Assembly: GCA_949710005.1 (NCBI GenBank)
Contig: OX453279.1
Coordinates: 21,540,193-21,604,192, forward strand
Reading direction: 5' to 3'
Source of the DNA: Ricordea florida
Taxonomy: Eukaryota; Cnidaria; Anthozoa; Corallimorpharia; Ricordeidae
Length of the DNA: 64,000 nucleotides
Part shown: piece after piece, positions 10,361-23,500 of the stretch
How the letters are laid out: each line of letters starts with the position of its first letter
Numbering within the stretch: the stretch's first letter is position 1
Position numbers and translations under genes: made by a program
Notes under the pieces: generated by a model
Seen by the model: the letters and a program-made list of their open reading frames with translations, nothing else
What the model was told of the DNA's origin: nothing
Databases searched by the model: none

Positions 10361-13300
10361 CATTTTGTTAACGCTTGTATTAAATTCTGTAGTTGTAGGT
10401 ATTGTTTTGTTGTTTTGTTTCGTTTCAAACGATCGCAGAGTCTTTTAGCTTTAGCGCTGATTGTTTTGAAGGTTATCTATCTACTATCCTGCCCTTGATA
10501 ATTTGTGTTAAGTGTAGCTCTTGAAGCAAGACGTGTATTGTCTGGATAATGTAATACTTTCGATCCACTCTTGAATGCTCGCCCACACAACATGTTTTCA
10601 CGTGACGTCAAGAGTCAGCGTAGCGCATGCCAAACTTCATACTTTCTAACGCCCACTTTTGAAGTTCCCACGGCAGTCAATGTATTTGTGGTTCAGTCAT
10701 TTCCACTCACTCAACTCGTTCTGGAGAGCCGAAAAAGCATTGAATAGTTTCTTGGAAAAGTATGTTGCTGACTTATTGATTTATGCCGCTGAGTTGTAAC
10801 GGTTTCATGATACTGCTTGACGATATTTGAAACCGTTCCTTTGGTGATACGTAATCTTCACCAATTTCATGAGAGTTTCCTAGGGGGCTTCTTGTTCCCT
10901 TCCAAAATTGCCCTATATTCCCATGCTCCCGCAGCTTTTCCTTATTTGTTCCCCATAACATATCTGCTCGTCACGTATCCCCAACTCTCGATTCCCCCAC
11001 CCTCTTCTATAGAGTTTTAACCAGTTCCCGTGTTCCCTAAAGCAGGAGTCACGTTTCCTTGTTCCCTACGATATTTTACCTTCGTTCCCTTGTTCCCCAA
11101 AACACTTGGCAGACCCTCACTCATGTGAAGTATAATACTGTCGCTTTGTGCTTAAACACCCCTTTCATTTGTGTGCACCAGTTGTTTCGAAGTTGAGCGA
11201 ACAACTGTTTAAACTTCAAATCAATTTCCGGTCGCGCTCTGGTGACATTTTATCATAACAATCAATCAAACATGTGGCATTATTACAAACTAGTTTAATA
11301 ACTCGGACTGAATTTAGTGTTTTGATAGATTGTCACTGTCAGCTGACTTATTGCTCTTACGAAGGGCTAACACTCGAAACGTCCGCTCTCCTTTAATTAC
11401 AGTGGTAATAAGCTTCGTTATTGGTAAGCCTTACTGTTGAGAATCAAAAGTGAAACGCCCTTGCTAGATTGCTACCATAAATTTATTGATTTGTCACTCA
11501 TTTCCTTTTCCAATTTCATGTTGACTGATTATTCTGTTTGGGGAAAACGTAAATACTTCACTTCGAAATAATTACAAAAAAAAAAATTTCTGCTTGAGAG
11601 CAATTGCAGGGTCGAAGTAGTAGTAATAGTCCGTTTAAAGGTTTTTAACTCTATATATCATTTTAAATCTATTGTTTTTAAAACTGAAATCCGAATTCAA
11701 AATAAGACTGTAAAAAAGATTGGCTTTGTAACGAGTATAACAAGTTTAAAAATATTACAACCACTTTCTCGTATACTCGTCCACTCTATTTTTCTTGAGA
11801 CCTCGCTAATCGGTATTTCTATTTTGTTGCTCTGCCGTTTTCAACATTTAATTTTGATTTCATGGACATCTCATTTTGTCGTAAACATTCCCTTGAAACT
11901 ACGGTTCGCATCAAAGCTTTCAAAAACACAAACGAAAACGACAAAGCATTCTGTCAGTTAAAAACAACTAACACATTGGAGTAACTAAAGACAGCTTTCA
12001 TATTGATGAAAAGAAAATGGCGTGTTTGTTGTTTTTATTTCGCAGCGCTCTACTTTTCTGTTCTTTATTGATGTAATTATGAGCTGCAGCAACGAAAAGA
12101 CGCAGGTTGCGATTTTGAATCATAGACATACTGTTCCACCTGATTGAAAATTTACTTGTGGTGTAGTTACGGTCTTTTTGCGTGCCATTGAACTTTGTAA
12201 TTGGCTCGGAAGTGGAGAGGATCAAACGTTTCTTGCCGACGTTTCAAAATGGTACCACATCGCTAGCTGAGATTTTAATGAAGCCTTTTTCCTGCCGTTT
12301 CCATAAAGGCGTTGCCCAATTCATCATAATCAATAGCGAGCGAACGAGCGGCCATGACATTGATAGCTTTTGTAAACGCAACGTGGACGGCTATTGAAAA
12401 AGAAAAAATGAATGCGCAACATACGCTTTCTAATGCTTTTCTACTATCTATTTCCTTTAAGCTTGTTATGTTTCATTTCCGATCAGATTTAGTGACGAAG
12501 GTTTTGGTGGTCGCTTTCTACCTCTGTTTGAGAAAACGAATCCGAACGTTACTCTTTCGTTCAGTTGCTCGAGTCCGTTTCGCTCTTAACTTGAAGTAAA
12601 CGCGTTACAGGAAGGTAGCACGATTTATGAAAAAAAGGTCGGTTAAAAATTTCAATACTACAAGAAAGTGGGCTTTTTTAAGTGAGTGGAAACATGAATA
12701 AACGCATTTCTATCTGAAAATTAAAACAACAGGTTCATAAGACTCTTGGTGCGTATTGAATACTTGTAGTAAACGCAGATAAGCCCTCGGCAATATATGA
12801 ATGCAATAAAATCGCGGTAAACACATTCTTTTCTCCCGTGGTTTGTAGCAAAGTTCAGTTTCTATTGACAAACGTTTGAAGAGTTTGACTCGCAAACCGA
12901 TTTCGGGATTAATTTGGTATACCAGAGAAAGGTTGTAAATATTAAGCTCATCGATACTGGATACTTATTGTCGACTTGGAAATTTATGTACTGTGTTTTT
13001 GATCATTTAGAGCGTTTACGTCCTGGCGACCCCACTAAGCGCTACTGCCAATTAATAAGCTACGAGTTTTTATTTCCTATCTGCAGCTTGAAAGGACTAC
13101 AAATTTGCACTTGTAAAGACGATAAAGAAAACGAAAATATCAGAAAATATATCAGTTGCGACAGGTGTAAGCTGTACGGGTTTGATGGTTAATAGCTCCA
13201 GCGTCATTCGACTTAATGCATATTCTAACCAAATATTTTGGTAGATGATGATAAAGCACGCTACAAAAAATATCTATTCGAATCTTCGAAGGCATTAAAA

Positions 13301-15018
13301 CACTTTCCGAACGGAAGAAGTGATAAACAAAAGACGACGAACTTAATGAGGCCCATCTTTTTGAGGTTGCTTTGCAATGCTAGAGTTGTAAACGATTCAA
13401 TTTAGCTGGATGACCAGTGTTAACCTGGCGGACAAAACAGTGATTTAGCATTTAATTTAGTTGACAAACCCAGTAGGCCGAATTTAAAGCAGCAACAGAG
13501 AAGCGCTGTCATCACCGAGACAAGAGTAAGACTGCTTTGTTGGTGGAGTACAGCCTAGTGCCTTTCTCAAAAACTTTGGCCATTGTTGTTTTTGTGAGAA
13601 CATTTCGCTGCCTGCAAAAAAAGTCTAGTTTCGACATAAACAAAGTGAAACCATTACTCACCGAACTGTATAAACGTGATTAGTGGGCAACCCTTCGCCC
13701 CTGTGGCTAGCTTATGAGCCGTAGATTGATATAATGCAGCGAAACGTCCAACAGTTAACTTTCCTAGTTTGAAGCACGATCTTTTAAACGATTTGGCTCA
13801 TGACGCCACACATGTATTCAGCGAAATCCAGAGGGGAGAAATTCCCAGAGTGTAAACATCTTCATTAAAGTTGTTTTGTGTGTGTGTGTGTGTGTGCGCG
13901 TTTGTGTGACTTGTGTTAATGTATTCTACGCTATTTACATGAGTTTTTGTACAAGGCCGTCTACACTTTAATTGACTTTAATCAAAGGAAACTCTTAGAA
14001 CGCAGTGAAATGATGACTATCTCGTTATTGCACTGGTCTCTGAGTTTCAAATACTGTTCGTTCTTGTGATAAATTGATAAAAAAGGATTTCTGCTCCTGG
14101 AGTAATTGTTTTTACATTGAATTTGGATCCAATCTGAAAAATGATAATACCGCTTAAGTTAACCTGGGAAAATTTCTTGTCTGTCGAATCTTGACAGCAT
14201 CAAAGTTCATGTATTGTGGTAATGGGACTTGCCATAACATTGTAAGATTGCTAACGAACATGCATTTTTTATGAGGCGAAGGTGAGTGCTAAAAGCTTTC
14301 AAGTTCAGAGTGCTTGACTAAGGGTAACAGTATTTAGTGGTTGGTCAGCGAAAGTTCCAATCTCTCATGACGACAGAAAGGCGCCATTTCTCAGTCCTAC
14401 TATTGTTCAAACTTGTACTTAGAAACCCTTGCTTGAGAAATCTCAATAGGAAAATGCGTAGTTTATGTTTTAAATGCTTTAATTGGCGGTCGAATCTCAA
14501 ATTCATCCCCCCTTTGTGGTTGTTGCACCTCTAAATAGGGCGAACTGTGTTGGGCGACGTTTTAAAGCTTAACATTTTTCACAGCTCCTTGGATACCACC
14601 ATATATCAACATTGCTTATGGTAAAAACGTAAAATTTGTAACTGGTTTATTTTTTTTTTTCAGTGAACAAAATATCGAAAGATCCAGTTAGCAGCGCAGT
14701 TCACGGCTGACAAAATGGGAAATACCCCTTTACGCGGTGAATTAACAGGTTCAGCAGTAATTAAGCCAAAGATGGCGATCTGGTATAAATAAACTTTCAC
14801 TATCGCGTATCGCTTTTTCACGCATATAACTGTTATAAACCGATATAAACGCAGGCAAAAAATTTTACTTGACCACGGTAGGCTTTCTAATTTTATTTAT
14901 GTACACAAACCTTTCGATTTATTTTGATTCATGACAACGCATACTTCAAATTTACGCTACAGTCCAATTCTTACTTTAGGTAACGCTCATGGCTTAAAGA
15001 CTAATCTTTAGCTATCAT
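10361..15018. other. Gene-free stretch with two hammerhead-like relics
   Basis: No gene supported. 10890-11110 is a diffuse GTTCCC-rich repeat. 11359-11383 holds ACGAAGGGCTAAC, CTCGAAACGTC, a Penelope-tail-type motif with a short GGGC/GCTC-like stem. 13711-13749 holds CTTATGAGCC and GCGAAACGTCC, a more decayed version. 13879-13895 is a GT microsatellite. The open frames of 65-92 codons here show no similarity I recognise. Confidence 0.5.
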
Positions 15019-15259
15019 GTTTGATGCTACGCTGGTTTGAAATCATGAATGTAGCATAAAAAGTTACAAATTTCTGACGCGACGTTTCGACACCCCTGTC
15101 TAGTGTCTTCCTCAGGGGTGACTGGGCAAGGCTGTGAAGCTCCTTTTATACTTGCGATTAATGGTTTTGCTCAATTACAAGGTGCAAATAAAGCGTTGGG
15201 TCGGTGAATAGTAACTTTATTAGTCACATCCATTATTTCAAACCAGCGTAGCATCAAAC
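15019..15259. mobile_element. Foldback unit with perfect 25-bp inverted ends
   Basis: GTTTGATGCTACGCTGGTTT at 15019-15038 is continued and exactly mirrored at 15235-15259 (25 bp, no mismatch). Inside, on the minus strand, CTGAGGA at 15115-15109 and GAAA at 15088-15085 flank a stem GACAC/GTGTC, a hammerhead-like core of the Penelope-tail type. There is no open frame. Confidence 0.7.
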
Positions 15260-16059
15260 TTTGTCTGATTGTCTACCTGGTTTAAATGTGCACTTTTCCC
15301 TTGACTTATCTTTAGTTTGAAAACTTTCGAAAAATAAACTAAAAAACAATAAATATCCCTGTGAAAAAGAATACGCCCTGAAATCTAACTAATCACCATT
15401 CCGACGTTGCACAGAAGAATGGGTCTAATTGAAATGAAGGCTGGTATAGTTTTGATTCACGCAGCTGCTTGTTTTTAATAGTCTCCCATTAATTTCTTCT
15501 TGTTCGTTTGCAAAGTGGAAAGTATCACTTCTGCTTGAGAAAATATTAATATACGGAAACACTCAGCCACAAAACCGTCCTAAAATGCATTGTTCTTAAA
15601 ATTCTGCCCAGTTTTCCGCGAAACCTCAACCTCGTAATTACAATTAGCAAACACCAACCAGCAGCCTTGGCATTTTGAGCAATTTGATTGGCTCTCCACC
15701 TCATGATATTCAACACTATCCACCTCCTGGGAGGTGAATAATGTAGGGGCTTCTGGGTAATCATTGTGCCAGTGAGTGTTTGTAGAAAAAGAAAATGGCG
15801 TCCAAGCTACCGAAATGTGGCTGTCGTCGATTCTGGCTTTACAGCTTTTTTGAAGAAGTTTTGGGAAATTCAGCGAAACACTACCACGATGAAACGTTGA
15901 CTAGGGCATGACCAAAAAATAGCGCAAATGAAAGACACAATAAAACTGCATGTGCAAAGAAAAGTCCGGTAAGTCTCTGTCGTACGAATTACGTTTCACG
16001 TTTAATATCTTAACAGATTGTCTGTCGTAATTAGGGAAGGCTCAGTTTTGGAGGGTCTG
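15260..16059. other. No gene seen
   Basis: Contains a CACCTCCTGGGAGGTGAATA palindrome near 15720 that belongs to a dispersed repeat, and no supported coding sequence. Confidence 0.4.
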
Positions 16060-17420
16060 GAGTCTGTTACACATCGGTTCCCCACAGCTCCCACGTATCA
16101 TACCACAATAATCGAATATGGTGGTACAAGGGAGTTGTACATCGTAGTTATCAGTGAATGATAAGGTACAAGAAGCCTTACCGACCTCAAGACTCCGATA
16201 CCTCCGGAAATTTTCTTGGCAATTTTTTCCACATGAGCACTCAATGTTAATAATTGATCTAGTTCAAAACCAAGATACTTAGAAGTCTCACCCATAGCAA
16301 GGGGTTTGCAATCGACATGAATATTAAATTGGTGTTCTAGATGTTTTTTCCCTTATTGAGTAGGTACAATCATATAACTTGTCGTTATCACATTTAGGCT
16401 AGGTCTATTCGGTAATAGCCATGTATGTACTTCAAATAGATCATAATTAATTTGTTGCTCAAGGATATGCACATCAGAATGTATAACAGTTAAGCTTGCA
16501 TCATCTGCAAACATCCGCACTTTAGAGTAGAGGCTACATAATAGAAGATCCTATATATAAACAATAAGTAATAGCGGTCCAAGAATAGAACCCTGCGGTA
16601 TTCCGCATTTAATTGTACATCTACCTGACAGCGCACCATGAGCAAAAGTTTTTGTGTTGTATTAATTAGGTATGAAGCAAACCTGTTTAGGCTTACTTGA
16701 CATCCACCATATACTTTCAACTTGTTCAAAAAAATTCTCTGATCCACGATGTTTAGAGCTTTTTTTTTAAGATCTACGAACAGGACACCAATTAATAGGC
16801 CTTTATCCATACCTAACAACCAGTCATTAGTAACATCTAATAAAGCTGTCAAAGGGGAATCTAGTGGTCTGAAGCCCGATTGTGAGTCAGAGAGAAGACT
16901 ATGTTTTGTCCGATAGCTGTAAAGTTGGTTAAAAATGATTCTTTCTATCAGCTTAGTGACGGCTGATAATACAGAAATAAGTCTGTAGTTATCAGGAATG
17001 CATTTGTTGTCATCTTTGTATATAGGTATCACTTTTGCTTATTTCCAATCGCTTGGGAAAATTCCAGTTCCAATAGAAACCAAGGGCGTAGCTAGGATTT
17101 TTCTAAGGACGGATCACTCTGTGTCACTCCCAGCGTTCTTACCTAGATTGGCACGTCGACATCCACGCCGTGTTTTACTGGCACGGGAAAAAGATTTATT
17201 GCATGTTCATTCTACCGATTTGCATGTTTTCGCCACCTCTGTTCTAGGGGCATAAAACAATTATCTCACCAAGGGGGAAGGGAGGGGGATTCACGGGCAT
17301 CCCAAGACTGCCCCCCTAGGTACGCCCCAGGAAAAGTTGAATAGGTTGATACGGCCTTGCAGAAACGCCATCTAGATCGCAGGCTTTAATTTTAGGCAGA
17401 GCTGTTAACAAGTAAAAATA
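16060..17420 (-). pseudogene. Decayed non-LTR retrotransposon reverse transcriptase
   Basis: Read on the minus strand this encodes the fingers/palm region of a LINE reverse transcriptase: DNYRLISVLSAVTKLIERI (NYRPIS-type block), SDSQSGFR, then GVLFVDLKKKALNIVD, a damaged version of the motif-A block that in this family normally reads DL-KAFDTV. Downstream SKYLGFELD and HVEKIAKKISGGIG match the C-terminal connection region. Upstream remnants ACDLDGVSARP and GIFPSDWK extend the element to about 17420 on the far side of a nested MITE. Several frames are broken and the GVPQGS and YADD blocks are not intact. I call it a CR1/Jockey-type LINE; the exact clade is not resolved. It is 5'-truncated and non-functional. 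Confidence 0.8.
17084..17327. mobile_element. MITE nested in the LINE fragment
   Basis: GGGCGTAGCTAGG at 17084 is mirrored by CCTAGGTACGCCC ending at 17327 (13 bp, one mismatch). LINE coding sequence (GIFPSDWK on the right in gene terms, ACDLDGVSARP on the left) resumes on both sides, showing insertion after the LINE. The ends resemble hAT-type MITEs, but no 8-bp target duplication is clear. Confidence 0.6.
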
Positions 17421-18430
17421 TGAAATGATAAAAAACTTGTAAAAATAGAGTAATTTCTGTAACTTCGATTAACATATTGACAGTTAACCAATTATTATTT
17501 TTGCAATTTTTATTTTATTTTGCTATCTCATAATCTTTTATTGCTCTTTACCTGAAATCCTTGTAAATAAAAACATGTATAGCGCCAAAAACGTAATTGT
17601 AATAAGCCTAACTTAGTCATACGTACCCGTCTCGACTAGTTTTTAACTATTTGTGGGTTGGTATTATTCAGACTGCAACTACCTGTTTTAATAAATTGTT
17701 GTTGTTGTTACTGTTGTTGTTAAGAACCTCACTGACACATGTGTCCTCTGTACTAAAGGAATGCTGTATAGGGGAGATCTAACCTGATAGTTGCCTTGAT
17801 GAGGATGGCAGCTGAGAAGCTAGTTTCGGCCCAATTTCAGTAAAATGGAAATTTAAAACTCCCAGTTTCGTTTGGGGTAGTATAATTTGTCTTGTTATAT
17901 GAAATATTTTTAACTTAGTAGATGCTGTTCTCATATTATTACTCCCTTATTAATCCCTTTCCAAGTCTGGTTTATGTTCTTTGAGTTTTCTCTGAAGTAA
18001 TTACTACTAGTATTCTCCTATGGAATATCAGTTCATTTTATAGTTAACTTTCTTTTTCATAGTCTTATAATCCAATCAATTTTACGTTTTAAATTGGAGC
18101 GTTAAGATTACAAACAGAGATAAAGGTTTCTTTCCATGCTTACCAGGTACAATTGGGATCGTTGTAATTTCCAATGGTGTCCCAAAGGATTAACATAACA
18201 TCTCTAAATTTAGGTCGGTCAAAATCTCTTTAATGCTTGGATTCGATAAGTCTAGGGCTAGCCTTGATGGATGGAAGTTTTCGTACAGCATGTACTTAAT
18301 TGTGATCGCTAACACCAATCTCTGAAACCACATATATTGTGGGGATAGTTTCTAAAGAAACTGGTGCTGCGTCGGTGGGGAATTGAAACACAAGAAATTG
18401 GGTAAATCAAACGAGTTGATTAAGTAAGTT
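17421..18430. other. No gene seen
   Basis: AT-rich, with a short TTG microsatellite near 17696-17720. No coding or RNA feature supported. Confidence 0.4.
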
Positions 18431-18612
18431 ATACCACCGTAGGGTAAGAGGGAGGTTCTGACGTTTCGAGCTTTAGCGATATAACTTTCTTTGCTACATA
18501 AATATAAATCATTCTCTATATAAATTGTATTTAACCCACAATCCTCTCATTCGCTCGGACGAAGGGCTAACGCTCGAAACGTCAGCACCTCCCTTTTACC
18601 CTACGGTGTTAT
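18431..18612. mobile_element. Inverted pair of Penelope-like tails
   Basis: The left arm (18431-18470) contains ATACCACCGTAGGGTAAGAG and TGACGTTTCGAG. The right arm (18573-18612) is its mirror, with CTCGAAACGTCA and TTTTACCCTACGGTGTTAT. The right arm is preceded by GACGAAGGGCTAACG, so each arm ends in a CGAAACGTC hammerhead-type 3' half. The left arm's core is more decayed (CTTTAGCGAT). Confidence 0.6.
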
Positions 18613-18613
18613 A

Positions 18614-19979
18614 GCGGGGCTCCCGCGCGCGAAGCGCGCGTGGAGCAGAGCCCCATACTCATGGAATATGGTCAACCTCTTTTCGTTTGGTTGTCACGTG
18701 ACTGACCGAGCGTACGTACGTACGTACGCGTCTACAGATTGTACGGGTAGGGTAGGGGAGACTATCAAAAGGAAGAGAGGGGTATCTCAGGCTTGTCTTG
18801 GCAAATCCACATCTTTTATATTGGACATTCACAATATGGTCAATTGACAGCTGTCAAAACGGGATAGCCACTGACCAGCATCACATGACCATATTGTGGG
18901 CTCATGTGTCAACTAATCGAGGTGACGTGATTTATTTGGAAGCTGTTCTGGTAGCCCGCATATTTTTGGCGGGAAATTGCGTTGGCGACTGAAAAAGAAA
19001 TTTTCAGTTCATTGTCTTTTTGAGACACAATATTACTACTCTACACTGTTAAAGTTTTACTAAAGGATAAACGAAACAATTTCTATTGCTATGTCAACAA
19101 ACAATAGCAGAGAAAATATAATTTGCAGAACACAGGGTTCAGGTGAAGAGCAACAGGAAAGAGAGCAAGAATTAACTGAGGAAGAATGAGCGAAGTAGAT
19201 CGCCAAAGAACGCGCGCTCGGGAAAGAGAAAGGAAATGAAATTATAGCGAAGAACGCCGACAAGCAGAAAGAGTCCGGGCTCGATTGAGAACTTTGGTTT
19301 CAACGCCGTTGTTTTCGTAAAAAATGTTCTTCTAAATTGTAAAATGTCTCAAATGTATCTTAGTCATTCACGTGTTGCGTTGGACCAGGTCTACTTATAG
19401 TTCACACTTTTACGGTTATTTCTTTTGTTAAGTAACTACAGCTGATTGTAGTGAATAAATGAAGGCAGTAATTTTTTAAACTTACAATGTAATTAAGAAA
19501 AGAATAATTAATAATTATTTTTTCATCCTCGTAAAAAAATGTTTTTCGGGCTGGTAGATGTTGGTTACAGCTTGCCCGAAGAGCAATCTGTAAAATTAAT
19601 TTTCTTTGCACCCTGCTTGGAGTAAACATTTATTTTACCGAGGTGTTCGTTTTAACACGAAAATGGCAAGAGTTGTGTCCTGCATTTCCCAGTAGCGTGT
19701 ACAAATCTTTTAAATACATTTACGCAAATAGAATGGTTAATTTCATCAGGAATAGAATACAGTACATTGATAATTTGTGTTTTTTGTAGAATATACTCCA
19801 TGACTTTGTAGGTAGAAAGACCGTACTAATGGCAGACGAAAGTTTAGACAAAAATCATAGTTAACCGACCTCGACACTTTAATAACTATAGTTAAAAACG
19901 TTTGTGAATTACTTCGCAATATTTTAGAATGCTTTTACAGTCTAAAGTGAAATCAGGAAAGTACTAACGGGAGCCCCGC
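18614..19979. mobile_element. Possible 1.37-kb element with 12-bp inverted ends
   Basis: GCGGGGCTCCCG at 18614 and CGGGAGCCCCGC ending at 19979 are exact mirror copies. Inside is a GC-rich hairpin GCGCGCGAAGCGCGCG, a GTAC repeat at 18712-18728 and an inverted CACAATATGG/CCATATTGTG pair near 18830-18895. A charged, broken frame at about 19150-19300 (repeated Glu/Arg) may be a coding relic. With only 12 bp of TIR the pairing could be coincidental. Confidence 0.35.
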
Positions 19980-20189
19980 TTTTAGGCTTGGCTGAAGCTA
20001 TATATTAAGCTACTTTATCAATTCGTTTGATCATCCCAATTTCTTCTGAAACTACGTAGCAGGAGAACACATTGGTTAGAAAAAGATCTGTAGTAGTAGA
20101 TGTGTCCTTTGTAATTCCAGTCGGCTGCTCTATTTGTTCTTGATATTCAAGTTTAGAAAACAGTCCTAAGAAAATACTTACATGTTTTT

Positions 20190-20355
20190 ATAACTCGATA
20201 GAAACACAGAACCAGCACGAACTGTTGACGTAATGAGAACGCAACCAAAGATAATTTACATCTTGCTAATCAAAGTTAACAAATTGTTTTCCTTTTTTTT
20301 TCGTCGCGGTGTTTTCTAAAAGAAATAGAAAACATGCTCTCCGTGTTTCTATCGA
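20190..20355. repeat. Inverted CTCGATAGAAACAC pair
   Basis: CTCGATAGAAACAC at about 20193 and GTGTTTCTATCGAG at about 20343 are mirror copies about 150 bp apart, compatible with a small foldback or with the 5' border of the exon-like unit that follows. Confidence 0.4.
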
Positions 20356-20473
20356 GTTTTAGTATAAATGTACTGGCGTTCTATCACAAATGCAGCGCTC
20401 TGATTGGCTACGCTACCCACTATCTATTCCGTGATAGATAGTGAGAAGCGTAGCAGTGTGCCCTGCTAACAAA

Positions 20474-20566
20474 ATGGCGGCCGCTTCTTCACGTTTTCGA
20501 AGTGTCCGTGAAGAAGATTTAGACAGTTTACTGGTCGAGGCTGTTCCTGAAAAGACAAAGTTTTGA
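20474..20566 (+). pseudogene. Exon-like 30-residue start, transposon-derived
   Basis: ATGGCGGCCGC opens a 30-codon frame whose start, MAAASSRFRSVREEDLDSLL, continues with VPEKTKF and then a stop. From memory this resembles the N-terminus of a repetitive cnidarian protein family related to tyrosine-recombinase/QRICH1-like (Crypton-type) elements, in which SRF...EE...PK-TK is the usual opening. The rest of the gene is absent, and the following sequence carries no coding signal. It is probably the 5' remnant of a non-autonomous copy. The family assignment is tentative. Confidence 0.35.
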
Positions 20567-20599
20567 ACGACTAGTAGATTTATACTAAAACATTTAGAT

Positions 20600-23500
20600 T
20601 ATTCGCTCAAAATATAATTGTTTAATAGAAATACGAGTGGAAGTTTGGGAGAACGGAGTGGCACGAGCATCACGATTTAGGTCACCGAGGATGTTAACCT
20701 CAATTCCCTGTGACTTCAGTTTAATTGAGCAGACATTCAAAGGCATCTATCAAATTTATAGTTGAGCAATGAGGTCTGTACCATGTTGCAACCAAAAAAG
20801 GTTCAGCACTTGATTTTTCAACTTAAACACATAACCATTCAAGCTTGCCGTCATTAGATGTTAATGGTTTGTCACGGTCATGATTAATAGTGTTTCTGAT
20901 TATAATGTCACACCACCACCATTTCCAGTACGGTGATGTGATTTGAACCAGTTGTACCCATTTGATTGCTACTAATACTGCTATCGCGTTTCGTTGATAG
21001 CAAGAATATAAATAGGCTGGATTCTTATTTAATCCGTCGCTTTGTCTATCGTTTTGTGATTAAAGTTTAAAAGGCTGGGGAAAAGTTTCGTATAGTGGTG
21101 TAGTTTTGTTTATATTTATAAAGTGACAGTACACTTTTTCTGTAAGTAACGTTACTTCTGGTTATGCCTGCGAGTGCACAGCCAAAAACCGGCTTCACGA
21201 ATCTCTGAAAGCGAGTTGTCACTTGTTTGTGTGGGAAAGAGAGGGACACTGGACAATAGGATTGTGGCACAAGTTCCCATTTGTATCGTAGAAAGCGTTG
21301 AAATAAATATTATTCTTTAATGTTTTGACTGTTTTTTGACTACGTGGGCGCCCCGACACTCTGCCTCAATCCATATACCTTTAATTTTAAGTGCAATACT
21401 TATAGTCATCACATTGGAGCAATTAGAATGGATGGATGCAGCCATTGATTGGTCAGTATTTATTACGTGTACCAACTCCGGTCATGTAATTAACGGCTGC
21501 CAGCTCCCTTCAGTGTTGAATATTCTTAGAAAGGATGAATACCAATATTCACTGACAGTATGTTACGCGAACAATGGTCGTAGTATATTTTCAGAGTGTA
21601 TTAAGAAATACAATGAAACAAGCAATTAAAAACAATATTGATAACGCCCATACCTGCTCGCCTGCAGTCCTGATGGTTTAGCCGTCAACAGGGATCCAGC
21701 TGTGGATTAATTGCAAATCAAATGGAATGTGAATTTATGACTAGCGCGTACCGTGAAATCTTTCGTAAAAGATTTGGAAAGAAGATTTGATGGAATTTAT
21801 GGCTACATTTACACTATAACGAATCCGCTTTTTATCCGGTATACAAATTACACGGAGAGGCCTTCCGTTCACACTGTAGCTGGTATCCGCACAGGTTCTG
21901 CACAGCCTGTCAGTTTTCGTACCGGGACGCCATTTTGTGATTCTGACCATGGTTTAAATGGCAACACGTAACCGATGTCTTCTGGCTATTGTGGACGGTG
22001 CAGTGTAAACACATGAAAATACGAAGACCTCCTTAGTATGAACAAGTGTAAAACGTGCGCGGATTCAGACTGTACCGGTGTAGTGGTCTACAGTGTGAAC
22101 GTAGCCGAAAGGTAGCTGTGTGTTGCAGCTTACCGAGCAGTCTGGCTCATCCTCGGAGTAAAAACCTGTTACGTTCACGAATGACCTAAAACAAAGAAAA
22201 CAAAGCAAACAAAACAATAGAGACTAGGAAAATAATCGTGAAAAAAATAAACAAAGAAAATCTTCACAGGTTTTTACACCGATGTAAACCCAGCAGTCTG
22301 AATAATCCAACAACCATTGTTAATGTTTTAAATGAAAGGTTTCAGGTGCTACTGTCTCAACATTTGCCTTAGCTTTCAAATACTTAAGGTACAGTATGAA
22401 GAACAATTTCACAGTATAAGTTAAGATTCATTAGCGAGGCGATGAATGTTCATGATTTACTACTATCCACCCAAAGACCGCTCTCCACCGGCTCTCGAGA
22501 ATTGCTGTTATTAACACTTCTATTTAAAATGGCTAAAATTTGTCTTAGGCGTTGGCCCAAAATAAAGCGCCATCTTGACGACAACCGCTCAAACTGAGCG
22601 AAAAGGCAATGATACACCGAGATACAGCTGCAGGAGCCGATGAGAGGGCGCGGAAAGCACTATCACCTGAATTGGTAAGTATTAAAAAGTCGTATTCCGA
22701 GTCGCTCTACCAATCTGATCTTATTTTTCGCAACAAAATGATATATATGCGTTATTGACCAAGTATGAGGTCAAGATGGCCGCATATTGGCCAAGTTCTT
22801 TTAAAGGTAAGAAAGAACGACCCAGTGTCAAGTCATCTTGACCGAACAAAGCTTGCTCAATAAAGTATTTGTTATATGGCGATTTTGTTTTGATTTGTCT
22901 CGCGGGAGGAAGCGGACCAGAAAGTGCCACCTTTCCGCTCAAGTGGCCAATTAGAACACAGGTTTTGCCTCATCTTGCTCGTTCGCTCAGCGCGCCATAA
23001 AAGGAATATGTTTAAAGAATATGCTCTCATCAATGTCATTACCAACGTTGGAAATTACATTGAAATACTCAACCACGGAGTCGGAACGTTCAAAGTGTGT
23101 CCAGATAAGAGTTAAATAAGAAAAATTGAGAGGAACCACTAATTTCGAGACTGGTCATTTGTGGCAAACGTGAGGTCCCATGTGTAAGAGCAAGCGGCTA
23201 ATCGTACAGATTTAAAAAAGGACTCTTAAAAATGCGGGACAAAACACATTGCGAATTCAAGTATACTGATTTCCAACAAGGAAACAACCTAACAAAATCG
23301 CTCAATGGTTGAGTTCGAGCTATTTTGTAGCATATTGGTCAATTCACACTAAAGAGTAACAAGTTGGAACAGAGAATGTAGGCACATTTTCAAATGTAAC
23401 TATGTCGGCATTACAGAGCTTTTGAAAATGTTGCCCGTTTCACCTTAGAATTATCAGAAACTAAATATTTGTATTTATTATATAAACACCAATCTAATAC

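Noticed and set aside
17811-17835. Hammerhead-like CTTGATGAGG
   Set aside because: No GAAA box at the right distance and no stem II.
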